A model generated the notes under the pieces. That model saw only the letters and a program-made list of their open reading frames with translations. It did no database searches and was not told the origin of the DNA. Both the position numbers and the translations under genes were made by a program. Of a stretch of DNA of 64,000 nucleotides, positions 8,117 through 15,603 are shown one piece after another. The stretch is from Caulobacter sp. 602-1 (GTDB lineage Bacteria > Pseudomonadota > Alphaproteobacteria > Caulobacterales > Caulobacteraceae). Within the stretch, counting starts at the first letter, position 1. Every line of letters begins with the position of its first letter. Where the stretch lies: the NCBI RefSeq assembly GCF_003931565.1, contig NZ_RRYI01000001.1, positions 124,001-188,000 of the forward strand, in the 5' to 3' direction.

Positions 8117-8409
8117 GTCTCCGGCACGTTCGCCATCATCGCCTTCAACGCCGCCAGGTGGGTCTTCAGCGCCTTGCGACCGGGGGCGGTCAGCGAAAGC
8201 CAGGTGCGTTGGCGCCCGTCGGACGCGGCCTTGCTGACCTTGACATAGCCGGCCTCCTCCAGGGTCTTCACGTGCTTGGAGAGCACCGACTCCGAGACGT
8301 CCAGCGCCTCGCGGACGGTGGCGAAGTCGACGATGTCCACCGCCGCCAGCATGCAGCACATCTGCAGGCGGTTGGGGGCGTGGATCACCGTGTCGAGTTC
8401 GGCGCTCAT
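8113..8409 (-). CDS. Winged-helix transcriptional regulator (MarR/HTH_34-like)
   Basis: A 98-residue stand-alone winged-helix DNA-binding protein. It begins MSAELDTVIHAPNRLQMCCML and has the helix-turn-helix VREALDVSESVLSKHVKTLEEAGYV, followed by the wing VSKAASDGRQRTWLSLT. This small type is usually a repressor, often encoded beside a membrane protein it controls. The start at 8409 overlaps the stop of the upstream membrane protein gene by four bases (ATGA), so the two are translationally coupled. Three near-identical palindromes upstream of the pair (8871-8942) are good candidates for its own binding sites. A longer open frame exists upstream, but only the ATG at 8409 yields the conserved fold. 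Confidence 0.88.
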   Translation of the reverse strand: MSAELDTVIHAPNRLQMCCMLAAVDIVDFATVREALDVSESVLSKHVKTLEEAGYVKVSKAASDGRQRTWLSLTAPGRKALKTHLAALKAMMANVPET

Positions 8410-8858
8410 CGCGGGTCCCCGTCGCGCAGGTCGGCGCGAAAGGCGGCCTCCCAGACAAAGCCGCCGATCGTGACGATGACGGCGACGATCGCGCCAAAGG
8501 CGAGAGGCGCGTAGGTCAGTCCGCGTTCGCGCTCCAGCCAGACGGCGATCAGCATGCAAAGCATGGTGATCAAGGCGAGGCCGACGGCGACCCAGCGCGT
8601 GCGCCCGGCGCGATAGCCATTGATCCACATGCCGGTGTGACGCTTGTAGGCGCGCATCAGCAAGGAAAGGCCCGCCGCGAACACGAGATAGCAGCCGATC
8701 TTGCCGATGATCGGCAGGCCCTGGACCGCCACCATGCCGCCGATCAGCAGGCCGAGGGCCGGGTGGTACCAGGTCGGCGCCTTGGCGCGTTCGGCCAGAT
8801 CGGCATTGGCGGCTTCAACCTCGGCCAGCATCCGCAGGGCGTCTTCGTCTCGGGTCAT
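8406..8858 (-). CDS. Membrane protein co-expressed with a winged-helix regulator
   Basis: A 150-residue integral membrane protein with a short charged N-terminus (about 25 residues, acidic then basic) and four predicted helices, near 33-50, 53-70, 90-106 and 115-137. Its position upstream of and overlapping the small winged-helix regulator is a common arrangement in which the regulator represses both. The ribosome site AAGGAGGT is perfect, and an operator-like palindrome (8871-8889) abuts it, so binding there could block both transcription and translation start. The helical content suggests a permease-like or stress-linked membrane protein, but no family is certain. Confidence 0.8.
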   Translation of the reverse strand: MTRDEDALRMLAEVEAANADLAERAKAPTWYHPALGLLIGGMVAVQGLPIIGKIGCYLVFAAGLSLLMRAYKRHTGMWINGYRAGRTRWVAVGLALITMLCMLIAVWLERERGLTYAPLAFGAIVAVIVTIGGFVWEAAFRADLRDGDPR

Positions 8859-8870
8859 GGCGACCTCCTT

Positions 8871-8942
8871 ACTTTCCGTTGTGGAAAGTCATAGTTGATG
8901 ACTTTCCGATCTGGCAAGCGAAAACTTTCCAATGTGGAAAGT
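8871..8942. promoter_or_regulatory. Cluster of three ACTTTCC-N5-GGAAAGT palindromes
   Basis: Two perfect copies, ACTTTCC-GTTGT-GGAAAGT at 8871-8889 and ACTTTCC-AATGT-GGAAAGT at 8924-8942, flank a degenerate copy, ACTTTCC-GATCT-GGCAAGC at 8901-8919. The cluster fills the gap between the membrane-protein/regulator pair on the minus strand and the DUF1801 gene on the plus strand. Spacing and repetition fit cooperative binding of a small dimeric repressor, most likely the winged-helix protein encoded in this operon. Confidence 0.75.
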
Positions 8943-8984
8943 GATAGACTCGACAACCTCGACAGGGGCGAGCTTGATGGCGGC

Positions 8985-9383
8985 ATGAGCACGCTTTTCC
9001 GGTTCGCCGGCGCCGTGCGGCGTCACGCCGGGGTCGAGACCTGGTTCTCGGCCGATGACCCGCTGCGCCAACTGGTTCAGGGCTGGTTCGAACGGCTGCG
9101 GGCCAGCGGCGAAGACGTTCGCGAGGTGTTGCATGATGGCCATCCGACAGCCTGCGTCGACGACGCCGCCTTCGCCTATGTCGACGCCTTCGCCGCCCAT
9201 GCCGGCATAGGCTTCTACGAGGGAGCGTCGCTGCCGGATCCCGCCGGATTGCTGGAAGGCGCCGGCAAGCGAATGCGGCACGTCAAGCTGCGTTGGGGCC
9301 AGCCGATCGACGAGTCGGCCTTGGCCGAGCTGATCGCCGCCGCCCATGCGGACATGCGGCGGCGTGTCGACTCAGGGGAATGA
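8985..9383 (+). CDS. DUF1801 domain protein
   Basis: A 132-residue cytoplasmic protein resembling the DUF1801 (YdhG/YjbR-like) fold, including DDPLRQLVQGWFERLR, an aromatic segment FAYVDAFAAHAGIGFYEGASL, and GAGKRMRHVKLRWG near the end. The function of the family is not established. The ATG at 8985 is chosen because the conserved block starts there; in-frame candidates at 8895 and 8934 lie within the palindrome cluster. It is transcribed away from the winged-helix regulator operon and shares its intergenic operators, so it is probably part of the same regulon. Confidence 0.78.
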   Translation: MSTLFRFAGAVRRHAGVETWFSADDPLRQLVQGWFERLRASGEDVREVLHDGHPTACVDDAAFAYVDAFAAHAGIGFYEGASLPDPAGLLEGAGKRMRHVKLRWGQPIDESALAELIAAAHADMRRRVDSGE

Positions 9384-9425
9384 CATAGCTGGCGCCGTCG
9401 CCCCTAAGTCTCTATCTCCCCGGCC

Positions 9426-10193
9426 ATGCTGATGGTCATCTCGCCCGCCAAGTCGCTGGACTTCACCGCTCCCAAGGATGTGCTGCCGCTCACCACCCCG
9501 GCGCTGAAACCGCAGATCGTCGAGCTGGCCAAGGTCACACGCAAGCTGACAGCCGCGGATCTGAAGCGCCTCATGCACATCTCGGACGCTCTGGCCAAGC
9601 TGAACCGAGAGCGGTTCCAGGCCTTCGACTCCGAGCTCGAGGACGGCCTGCAGGCGATCATCGCCTTTAACGGCGACGTCTATGCCGGCCTGGCGGCCCG
9701 CGAGCTGGATCGCCCGGCCCTGGAGTGGGCGCAGGATCACCTGCGGATCCTGTCAGGTCTCTATGGCGTGCTGCGCCCGTTCGACGCCCTGCAGCCCTAT
9801 CGCCTGGAGATGGGCACGCGCCTGAAGACCAAGCGCGGCGGAAACCTCTACGACTTCTGGGGCGAGACGATCTCGAAGACCCTGAACGCCGCGGCCGAGG
9901 GGCACGACGACCCGACCCTGGTGAACCTGGCCAGCCAGGAATATTTCGGCGCCGTGGACGCCAAGGCCCTGAAGCTTCCCGTCGTCACCTGCCACTTCAA
10001 GGAAGAAAAGCACGGCGAACTGCGGGTGCTGGGCTTCTTCGCCAAGAAGGCGCGGGGCCGCATGGCCCGCTACATCATCGACAACCGGATCGACCGCGCC
10101 GAAGGGCTGAAGGGTTTCGATCTGGATGGCTACGCCTTCAAGCCGAACCTTTCGACAGAGACCGACTGGGTTTTCGCTCGCCCGCAGCCCTGA
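9426..10193 (+). CDS. yaaA: Peroxide stress protein YaaA
   Basis: A 255-residue protein of the UPF0246/YaaA family. It begins MLMVISPAKSLDF, the family signature, and has FNGDVYAGL near 79, LRILSGLYGVLRPFDALQPYRLEMG at about 108-132, and NLASQEYF and GRMARYIIDNRI further on. In Escherichia coli YaaA is induced by OxyR and lowers free intracellular iron, limiting DNA and protein damage by peroxide; the fold binds DNA. The length matches the family. It stands alone between the DUF1801 gene and bdhA. Confidence 0.95.
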   Translation: MLMVISPAKSLDFTAPKDVLPLTTPALKPQIVELAKVTRKLTAADLKRLMHISDALAKLNRERFQAFDSELEDGLQAIIAFNGDVYAGLAARELDRPALEWAQDHLRILSGLYGVLRPFDALQPYRLEMGTRLKTKRGGNLYDFWGETISKTLNAAAEGHDDPTLVNLASQEYFGAVDAKALKLPVVTCHFKEEKHGELRVLGFFAKKARGRMARYIIDNRIDRAEGLKGFDLDGYAFKPNLSTETDWVFARPQP

Positions 10194-10212
10194 ATTCATC
10201 TATCGATGAATT
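10193..10212. promoter_or_regulatory. AATTCATC-TATC-GATGAATT inverted repeat ahead of bdhA
   Basis: Perfect 8-bp arms separated by four bases, beginning at the yaaA stop codon and ending 70 bases before the bdhA start. It is AT-rich in a GC-rich region, has no T run after it, and is placed where an operator for the bdhA-patatin unit would lie. Assignment as an operator is inference. Confidence 0.5.
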
Positions 10213-10281
10213 TATAAGCGCTCGCCTCTCGCATGGGCGAGCTATATGCTGCGTCGCAGCAAATGCAGGGAGCGTGTGTGC

Positions 10282-11079
10282 ATGGCCGTGGATTTCGGTT
10301 TGCAGGGGCAGGTCGCCATCGTCACCGGCTCGACCAGCGGCATCGGCCACGCCCTGGCCGACGCGCTCGCCGCCCAGGGCTGCAACATCGTTATGAACGG
10401 CCTGGGCGAGATGAACGCCATCGAACGGGCCCGAGCCGAGATGGCCGAAACCCACGGTGTCGAGGTGCTGTACCACGGCGCCGACATGACCAAGCCCGAC
10501 CAGATCGCCGACATGGTCCGCGCCGCCAAGGCAGAGTTCGGCGAGCTGGACATCCTGGTCAACAACGCCGGCGTCCAGCACGTGGCCCCGATCGAGGACT
10601 TCCCGGACGACAAGTGGGACCTGATCATCGCGATCAACCTGTCGTCGGCCTTCCACGCCACCAAGGCGGCCGTGCCGATCATGAAGGAGCAGGGACGCGG
10701 GCGGATCGTCAACATCGCTTCGGCGCACGGTCTGGTCGCTTCGCCGTTCAAGTCGGCCTATGTGGCGGCCAAGCACGGCATCCTGGGCCTGACCAAGACG
10801 GTGGCCCTTGAGGTCGCCGAGCATGGCGTCACCTGCAACGCCATCTGCCCTGGCTTCGTGAAGACCCCGCTGGTCGAGGCCCAGATCGCCGACCAGGCCA
10901 AGGCCCGCGGCATCTCGGAAGAGGCGGTGATGAAGGACGTGATCCTGGCCGCGCAGCCGACCAAGCAGTTCGTCACCTTCGAACAGCTGGGCGGCATGCT
11001 GCTCTATCTGGTCTCCGACGCGGGGGCTTCGGCCAACGGCGCGGCGTTCCAGATCGACGGCGGCTGGGTCGCGCAATAG
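10282..11079 (+). CDS. bdhA: 3-hydroxybutyrate dehydrogenase
   Basis: A 265-residue short-chain dehydrogenase that interconverts 3-hydroxybutyrate and acetoacetate with NAD, the last step of polyhydroxybutyrate use. Seen: the cofactor motif TGSTSGIG near 15-22, NNAGVQHVAPIEDF near 95, the catalytic serine in ASAHGLVASPF, and YVAAK with the catalytic tyrosine and lysine. The ICPGFVKTPLVEAQI and AAQPTKQFVTFEQL segments are typical of the BdhA branch. The ATG at 10282 begins the family N-terminus; an in-frame ATG 36 bases upstream would add a basic tail not seen in the family. A patatin-like gene follows after 10 bases. Confidence 0.93.
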   Translation: MAVDFGLQGQVAIVTGSTSGIGHALADALAAQGCNIVMNGLGEMNAIERARAEMAETHGVEVLYHGADMTKPDQIADMVRAAKAEFGELDILVNNAGVQHVAPIEDFPDDKWDLIIAINLSSAFHATKAAVPIMKEQGRGRIVNIASAHGLVASPFKSAYVAAKHGILGLTKTVALEVAEHGVTCNAICPGFVKTPLVEAQIADQAKARGISEEAVMKDVILAAQPTKQFVTFEQLGGMLLYLVSDAGASANGAAFQIDGGWVAQ

Positions 11080-11089
11080 GCTGGGCCGG

Positions 11090-12151
11090 GTGCCCATCCC
11101 GCCTTTCATCAAGAAGAAGTCCGGCCCCCGGACGCTGAGCCTGGCCCTGCAGGGCGGGGGCTCGCACGGGGCGTTCGAGTGGGGCGTGCTCGACCGCCTG
11201 CTGGAGGAGGACGATCTGGAGATCCGGGCGGTCACCGCCGCCTCGGCCGGCGCGATGAACGCCGTCTGCCTGGCCCAGGGCCTGATCGACGACGGCAAGG
11301 CCGGGGCTCGGAAGCGTCTCGACTCCTTCTGGCGGCAGGTGAACCGGCAGGGCGGGCGCAATGTCTTCGGCGACACCTCGATCTGGACCTCCGCCTTCAG
11401 CGGCGGGGCCGACTGGCTGAAGAACACCCCCGGCTGGCGGATGGCCGAGACCTTCGCCCTGTCGCTGAGCCCCTACGAGTTCAATCCGTTCAACCTGAAC
11501 CCTCTGCACGACACGCTGGAAGCCGAGATCACCTTCAGCCAGATCCGCGAGAAGAGCCCGATCAAGCTCTATGTCGCCGCCACGGCGGTGCGGACCAGCA
11601 AGTCCGTGATCTTCCGCGAGACCGAGCTGACATCCCGCCACATCATGGCCAGCGCCTGCCTGCCGCAGGTTTTCCAGGCCGTGGAGATCGACGGCGAGCC
11701 CTATTGGGACGGGGGCTTCCTGGCCAATCCGCCGCTGTGGCCGCTGTTCTATGACGACACCCCCGACGACATCCTGATCGTGAGCCTCAACCCGTTCGTC
11801 CGCGAGGAGACGCCGAAGTCGCCGGGCGAGATCATGGATCGGCTGAACGAGATCACCTTCAACGCCTCCCTGGCCTCGGAGCTGCGGGCCATCGGCTTCG
11901 TGCAGAAGCTGCTGGACGAGGGCCTGCTGAAGGAGAACGCTCGGGGCCGCTACCGCCGGATGCTGGTCCACGCCATCACCGCCGACAAGCCGCTGGCGGA
12001 TCTGTCGCTCTCCACCAAGTTCAACACGGAATGGAGTTTCCTGACCGACCTCAAGGCGCGCGGCCAGAAGGCGGCGGAGGCTTGGCTGGCCGACTGTGGA
12101 AACTGCATCGGCGTAAAGTCCAGCGTCGATCTCAAGGTCGGCTTCCCCTGA
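11090..12151 (+). CDS. Patatin-like phospholipase
   Basis: A 353-residue patatin-family serine lipid hydrolase, starting at GTG. The oxyanion loop is QGGGSHGAFEWG (21-32). The nucleophile elbow reads AASAG with Ser52, where the usual first glycine of GxSxG is alanine, and the catalytic aspartate is in YWDGGFLANPP near 205. No signal peptide, so cytoplasmic. Directly behind bdhA it may supply 3-hydroxybutyrate or acyl chains from storage granules, because patatin-type depolymerases of polyhydroxyalkanoate are known; this is inference. The two genes are 10 bases apart and very probably co-transcribed. Confidence 0.9.
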   Translation: MPIPPFIKKKSGPRTLSLALQGGGSHGAFEWGVLDRLLEEDDLEIRAVTAASAGAMNAVCLAQGLIDDGKAGARKRLDSFWRQVNRQGGRNVFGDTSIWTSAFSGGADWLKNTPGWRMAETFALSLSPYEFNPFNLNPLHDTLEAEITFSQIREKSPIKLYVAATAVRTSKSVIFRETELTSRHIMASACLPQVFQAVEIDGEPYWDGGFLANPPLWPLFYDDTPDDILIVSLNPFVREETPKSPGEIMDRLNEITFNASLASELRAIGFVQKLLDEGLLKENARGRYRRMLVHAITADKPLADLSLSTKFNTEWSFLTDLKARGQKAAEAWLADCGNCIGVKSSVDLKVGFP

Positions 12152-12162
12152 AGGACCCGGCC

Positions 12163-12582
12163 ATGAACCACCCCGTGCCGACCGTTGGCGTCGTCTGCCT
12201 GCGTGGCGACGAGGTCCTGCTGATCCGGCGCGGCACGCCGCCCCGGCTGAACCAGTGGAGCCTGCCTGGCGGAAGGCTGGAGTGGGGCGAGACCCTGGAG
12301 GTCGCCGCCTTGCGCGAGTTGAAGGAAGAGACCGCCGTCGAGGCCGAGCTGCTGGGCCTTCTCGACGTGGTCGACGGCGTGTTTCCGGCAAGGCCGGGGG
12401 GCGAGATCACCCGTCACTACGTGATGATCGACTACGCCGCCCGGTGGACCGGTGGCGAGCCGGTGGCCGGCGACGATGCGGCCGAGGCGAGGTTCGTGAC
12501 GCTGGACGAGGCCATGGCCCTGGTCGAGTGGGAGGAAACGCGGCGGGTGATCGCGGAAACGTATCAGCGGTTCGGGGCCTAG
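12163..12582 (+). CDS. NUDIX hydrolase
   Basis: A 139-residue nucleoside-diphosphate-X hydrolase. The Nudix box is intact: GGRLEWGETLEVAALRELKEETAVEAE at about 42-68, matching G-x5-E-x7-R-E-U-x-E-E-x-G-U except that the conserved glycine near the end is alanine. Before it, LLIRRGTPPRLNQWSLPGG resembles the ADP-ribose/small-molecule group. The ATG at 12163 follows AAGGACC at a suitable distance and lies 11 bases after the patatin stop, so it is probably the last gene of the bdhA operon. The substrate is unknown. Confidence 0.9.
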   Translation: MNHPVPTVGVVCLRGDEVLLIRRGTPPRLNQWSLPGGRLEWGETLEVAALRELKEETAVEAELLGLLDVVDGVFPARPGGEITRHYVMIDYAARWTGGEPVAGDDAAEARFVTLDEAMALVEWEETRRVIAETYQRFGA

Positions 12583-12615
12583 CCTCCGCCGAGGCCCTCG
12601 TGCTCAATCCAGACC

Positions 12616-13377
12616 ATGACCGTTATTGAAGCCCGCGCCCCGCGCACCTCTCTCAGCCCCAACGCCCTGATCCTGATCGCCGCGTGCGTGGGTCTGGGCT
12701 GGGCGGTGGCGGCCGAGCTGCCGCCCGCCGGACCGCTGACCTTCGCCTTTGTCGCCGCGACCTGGATCCTCAGCGTCGGGGTGCACGAGTTCGGTCACGC
12801 CTTCGTCGCCCACAAGGCCGGCGACACGACCATCGTCGAGAAGGGCTATCTGACCCTCGATCCGCTGAAATATTCGGACCTCGTCACCACCATCATCTTC
12901 CCGCTGCTCGCCCTGGCCCTGGGCGGCATCGGCTTTCCCGGCGGGGCGGTCTATCTGCGCGAGGACCTGATGCGGTCCAGGGGCTGGCGGTCGCTGGCCT
13001 CGCTGGCCGGACCGTTGGGGACGTTGGTGGTGCTGGTGGTCCTGACCATCGCCCTGCCGTTCGTCGCCTCGGGTCCGCTGTACAACGCCCTGTCGCTGCT
13101 GGCCCTGCTGCAGGCCAGCGCTCTCGTTTTGAACCTCCTGCCGATCCCGGGCCTGGACGGCTACGGCGTCATCCGGCCGTTCCTGCCGGACGGCCTGCGC
13201 GCCAGGATGGTCAAGATCGAGCGGATCGGCTTTCTCGTCCTGTTCGCCCTGATCTTCTGGGTCCCCGGCGTCAGCGGCTTCATCTTCGGCGCGGCCCTGC
13301 TGGTCACCGACCTCTTGGGCGTTTCGCGGCCGGCCGTCGGCGCCGGCTGGCAGGCCTTCCACTTCTGGGGCTCTTGA
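12616..13377 (+). CDS. Site-2-protease-type (M50) membrane metalloprotease
   Basis: A 253-residue integral membrane protein with the zinc motif HEFGH at 57-61 inside a membrane helix and the third ligand in NLLPIPGLDGYG near 170-181, a variant of the NPDG motif. About six hydrophobic segments are seen. This matches the compact M50 (rhomboid-like in size) site-2-protease homologues that cut membrane-anchored substrates such as anti-sigma factors. There is no PDZ or CBS domain, so it is the minimal form. No signal or partner nearby points to its substrate. It lies 33 bases after the NUDIX gene. Confidence 0.88.
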   Translation: MTVIEARAPRTSLSPNALILIAACVGLGWAVAAELPPAGPLTFAFVAATWILSVGVHEFGHAFVAHKAGDTTIVEKGYLTLDPLKYSDLVTTIIFPLLALALGGIGFPGGAVYLREDLMRSRGWRSLASLAGPLGTLVVLVVLTIALPFVASGPLYNALSLLALLQASALVLNLLPIPGLDGYGVIRPFLPDGLRARMVKIERIGFLVLFALIFWVPGVSGFIFGAALLVTDLLGVSRPAVGAGWQAFHFWGS

Positions 13378-13439
13378 CCTTCCGCCCCTGACCGCCTCTC
13401 CTTCAAACAAATGTTTTAGGAATAAGAGGGAGGTTCGCC

Positions 13440-14222
13440 ATGGCCTACGCGCCGTTCAATCTGTCGGGCAAGGTGGCCCTGGTCACCGGCGGCAATCGCG
13501 GCATTGGCCTCGGCATGGCCAAGGCGATGGCGGAGGCCGGGGCCGACATCGTCATCTGGGGCTCCAACCCCGAACGCAACCTCGCCGCCGAGAAGGAGCT
13601 GACCACCCTGGGCGTGCGGGTGAAGGCCCAGACCGTCGACGTCTCCGACGAGGCCCAGGTCCGCGAGGGCATGGAGGAGGCCGTGGCCGCCATGGGGCGG
13701 GTTAACTCCGTCTTCGCCAACGCCGGGATCGGCTACGGCTCGCCCTCCTTCGTCGACATGAAGACCGAGACCTATCGCAAGGTGCTGTCGGTCAATCTGG
13801 ACGGGGTGTTCTTCACCCTGCGCGAGGCCTGCCGCCATATGGTCGACCGGGCCAAGACCGGCGATCCGGGCGGGTCGCTGGTCGGGGTGGCCTCGCTGGC
13901 CGCCATCGAGGGCGCGGCGCGCAACGAGGCCTATGCCGCCACCAAGGGCGCGGTGATCTCGATGATCAAGTCGGTGGCCGTCGAACACGCCCGCTATGGC
14001 GTGCGGGCCAACGCCATCCTGCCGGGCTGGATCGCCACCGACATGACGGCCGGGGCGCAGGAGAACGCCGCCTTCGCCGAGAAGGTCATTCCGCGCGTGC
14101 CAGCCCGCCGCTGGGGCCAGCCCGAGGACTTCGGCGGCATGGCCGTCTATCTGGCCTCGGACGCGTCGAGCTACCATTCGGGCACGACGCTGGTGATCGA
14201 CGGCGGATACTCGATCTTCTGA
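13440..14222 (+). CDS. Short-chain dehydrogenase/reductase
   Basis: A 260-residue classical SDR, NAD(P)-dependent. Cofactor motif TGGNRGIG (residues about 16-23), NAG at FANAGIGYG, catalytic serine in VASLAAIEGAARNEAYAATK with tyrosine and lysine in YAATK, and the substrate-side RANAILPGWIATDM. The last residues, VIDGGYSIF, are typical. GGGAGG precedes the ATG. It resembles FabG/KDUD-type enzymes, but the substrate cannot be assigned; it is flanked by a protease and a palindrome region and has no obvious pathway neighbours. Confidence 0.9.
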   Translation: MAYAPFNLSGKVALVTGGNRGIGLGMAKAMAEAGADIVIWGSNPERNLAAEKELTTLGVRVKAQTVDVSDEAQVREGMEEAVAAMGRVNSVFANAGIGYGSPSFVDMKTETYRKVLSVNLDGVFFTLREACRHMVDRAKTGDPGGSLVGVASLAAIEGAARNEAYAATKGAVISMIKSVAVEHARYGVRANAILPGWIATDMTAGAQENAAFAEKVIPRVPARRWGQPEDFGGMAVYLASDASSYHSGTTLVIDGGYSIF

Positions 14223-14233
14223 CGGCGTGTTTC

Positions 14234-14251
14234 TTGGACTCATGAGTCCAA
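14234..14251. promoter_or_regulatory. Perfect 18-bp palindrome TTGGACTCATGAGTCCAA
   Basis: A continuous, loop-free perfect palindrome 12 bases after the SDR stop and about 108 bases before the small membrane protein start. The absence of a loop argues against a terminator and for a protein binding site. An A-rich stretch follows (AATAAAAATCC and TGTAAAACAG), unusual in this genome, consistent with a promoter region for the downstream small gene. Confidence 0.5.
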
Positions 14252-14358
14252 TAAAAATCCATGTAAAACAGGGTCTTGCAGAACCGCCCGCGCGGTGAGA
14301 AGCTTTCTTCACGGCAGCCTGGACATCAGATCCGGGCGCCGACGAGGAAACAAAGACG

Positions 14359-14496
14359 ATGACGCCCCAAGACGTTGTCAGCCTGGCGCCGCCGCGCGGC
14401 GTCCTGACGCTGATCGCCCTGGTCCTGACGGCCATGGCCAGCTGCTTCTGGACTGCCGAGTCCGACGTCGAGACCGAACTCGCCCGTCACAACTGA
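14359..14496 (+). CDS. Small single-pass membrane protein, 45 residues
   Basis: A 45-codon reading frame from ATG at 14359 to TGA at 14494, preceded by GAGGAAACAAAG as ribosome site. It encodes a short N-terminus (MTPQDVVSLAPPRG), one hydrophobic helix (VLTLIALVLTAMASCFW) and an acidic tail ending ARHN. It has its own candidate promoter region with an 18-bp palindrome upstream and a GC hairpin after it. No family is recognised. Size and shape fit regulatory small membrane proteins; evidence is ribosome site, helix and context only. Confidence 0.5.
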   Translation: MTPQDVVSLAPPRGVLTLIALVLTAMASCFWTAESDVETELARHN

Positions 14497-14516
14497 TTAG
14501 CGCGACAGCCGAAAGT

Positions 14517-14536
14517 GGCCGCCGGTTTTGGCGGCC
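14517..14536. terminator. GC-rich hairpin after the small membrane gene
   Basis: GGCCGCC (14517-14523), loop GGTTTT, then GGCGGCC (14530-14536), a perfect 7-bp stem 20 bases after the small gene stop. There is no T run behind it, so termination would be weak or Rho-assisted. Confidence 0.4.
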
Positions 14537-14605
14537 GTCGCGCGCCAGGTAAAGGGCCGCGGCTAACCTCGCGGCACGCTTGCGGGCGCGGGCGTGGCGC
14601 GAAAT

Positions 14606-14627
14606 CCTCCCGGAAAACAACGGGAGG
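14606..14627 (+). promoter_or_regulatory. Hairpin sequestering the ribosome site of the nitronate monooxygenase gene
   Basis: CCTCCCG (14606-14612) pairs perfectly with CGGGAGG (14621-14627) around the loop GAAAACAA. The 3' arm contains the GGGAGG ribosome site, seven bases before the ATG at 14635. In the folded state the site would be hidden. This could be a translational control element responding to temperature, a protein or a small RNA. Its pairing is plain in the sequence, the function is inferred. Confidence 0.55.
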
Positions 14628-14634
14628 ACCGGTC

Positions 14635-15600
14635 ATGGGTCTGCGCACGCCGCTTTGCGATCTACTGCACATCGAGCATCCGATCCTCCTGGCCGGCATG
14701 GGCGGGGTGTCCTATGCGCCGCTGGCGGCGGCCGTGTCGAACGCCGGCGGCTACGGCGTGCTGGGCATGGCCGGGACCTCGCCGGACTTCATCCGCGCCC
14801 AGATGCGGGAGGTCAGAAGCCTGACCGACAAGCCGTTCGGCGTCGACCTGCTGGCCGCTACGCCCGACGCGCTCACCGCCAGCGTCGAGGTGATCATCGA
14901 GGAGGGCGCCTCGTCCTTCATCGCCGGTTTGGGCGTGCCTCTGCCGATCATCGAGCGCCTCAAGACGGCCGGCCTTAAGGTCATGGTCGTCTGCGGCGCC
15001 GTGAAGCACGCGGTCAAGGCCGAGCAGGCCGGTTGCGACGCCGTCATCTGTCAGGGCGGGGAGGGCGGCGGCCACACGGGTCTCGTCGGCACCTTGCCGC
15101 TGGTCGCGCAATCGGTGGAGGCGGTGAAGATTCCCGTCGTCGCGGCGGGGGGGCTCCATGACGGCCGAGGCCTCGCCGCGGCCCTGGCCCTGGGCGCCCA
15201 AGGCGTCTGGATGGGCACGCGCTTCATCGCCAGCCATGAGGCCCACGCCGGGGACCTCTATCGCCAGGCGGTGGTCGAGGCGGCCGACGAGGACACGGTC
15301 CGCACCCGCTGCTACTCGGGCAAGCCGATGCGGGTGAAGAAGAACCCCTATGTCGACGACTGGGAGGCGCGGCCGGCCGACATCCAGCCGTTCCCGCAGC
15401 AGGCCATGCTCTCGATCCGGAACGGGGCGATGGGCGGTATCGGCGGTCAGATCGAGGGGCTCGACCCGGCCAAGTCGTGCTTCGCCATGGGCCAGAGCGC
15501 GGGCGGCGTGCGCGAGGTGCTGCCGGCCGGCGAGATCGTGGCGCGGCTCGTCAGCGAGGCCGAGGCGGCGCTAGACCGGGCGTCGGCCTATCGAACCTGA
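14635..15600 (+). CDS. Nitronate monooxygenase / 2-nitropropane dioxygenase family
   Basis: A 321-residue FMN-dependent TIM-barrel enzyme. It starts LRTPLCDLLHIEHPILLAGMGG (FMN phosphate region), with VVCGAVKHAVKAEQAGCDAVICQGGEGGGHTG at about 117-148, holding the GxEAGGH-type motif with the active-site histidine, and VPVVAAGG-like IPVVAAGGLHDGRG near 170 and GAQGVWMGTRF near 191. Nitronate monooxygenases oxidise nitroalkanes such as propionate-3-nitronate; the family also holds enoyl reductases. The start at 14635 follows GGGAGG; a longer upstream frame has no family similarity. It is convergent with the Crp/Fnr gene. Confidence 0.88.
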   Translation: MGLRTPLCDLLHIEHPILLAGMGGVSYAPLAAAVSNAGGYGVLGMAGTSPDFIRAQMREVRSLTDKPFGVDLLAATPDALTASVEVIIEEGASSFIAGLGVPLPIIERLKTAGLKVMVVCGAVKHAVKAEQAGCDAVICQGGEGGGHTGLVGTLPLVAQSVEAVKIPVVAAGGLHDGRGLAAALALGAQGVWMGTRFIASHEAHAGDLYRQAVVEAADEDTVRTRCYSGKPMRVKKNPYVDDWEARPADIQPFPQQAMLSIRNGAMGGIGGQIEGLDPAKSCFAMGQSAGGVREVLPAGEIVARLVSEAEAALDRASAYRT

Positions 15601-15603
15601 ATC

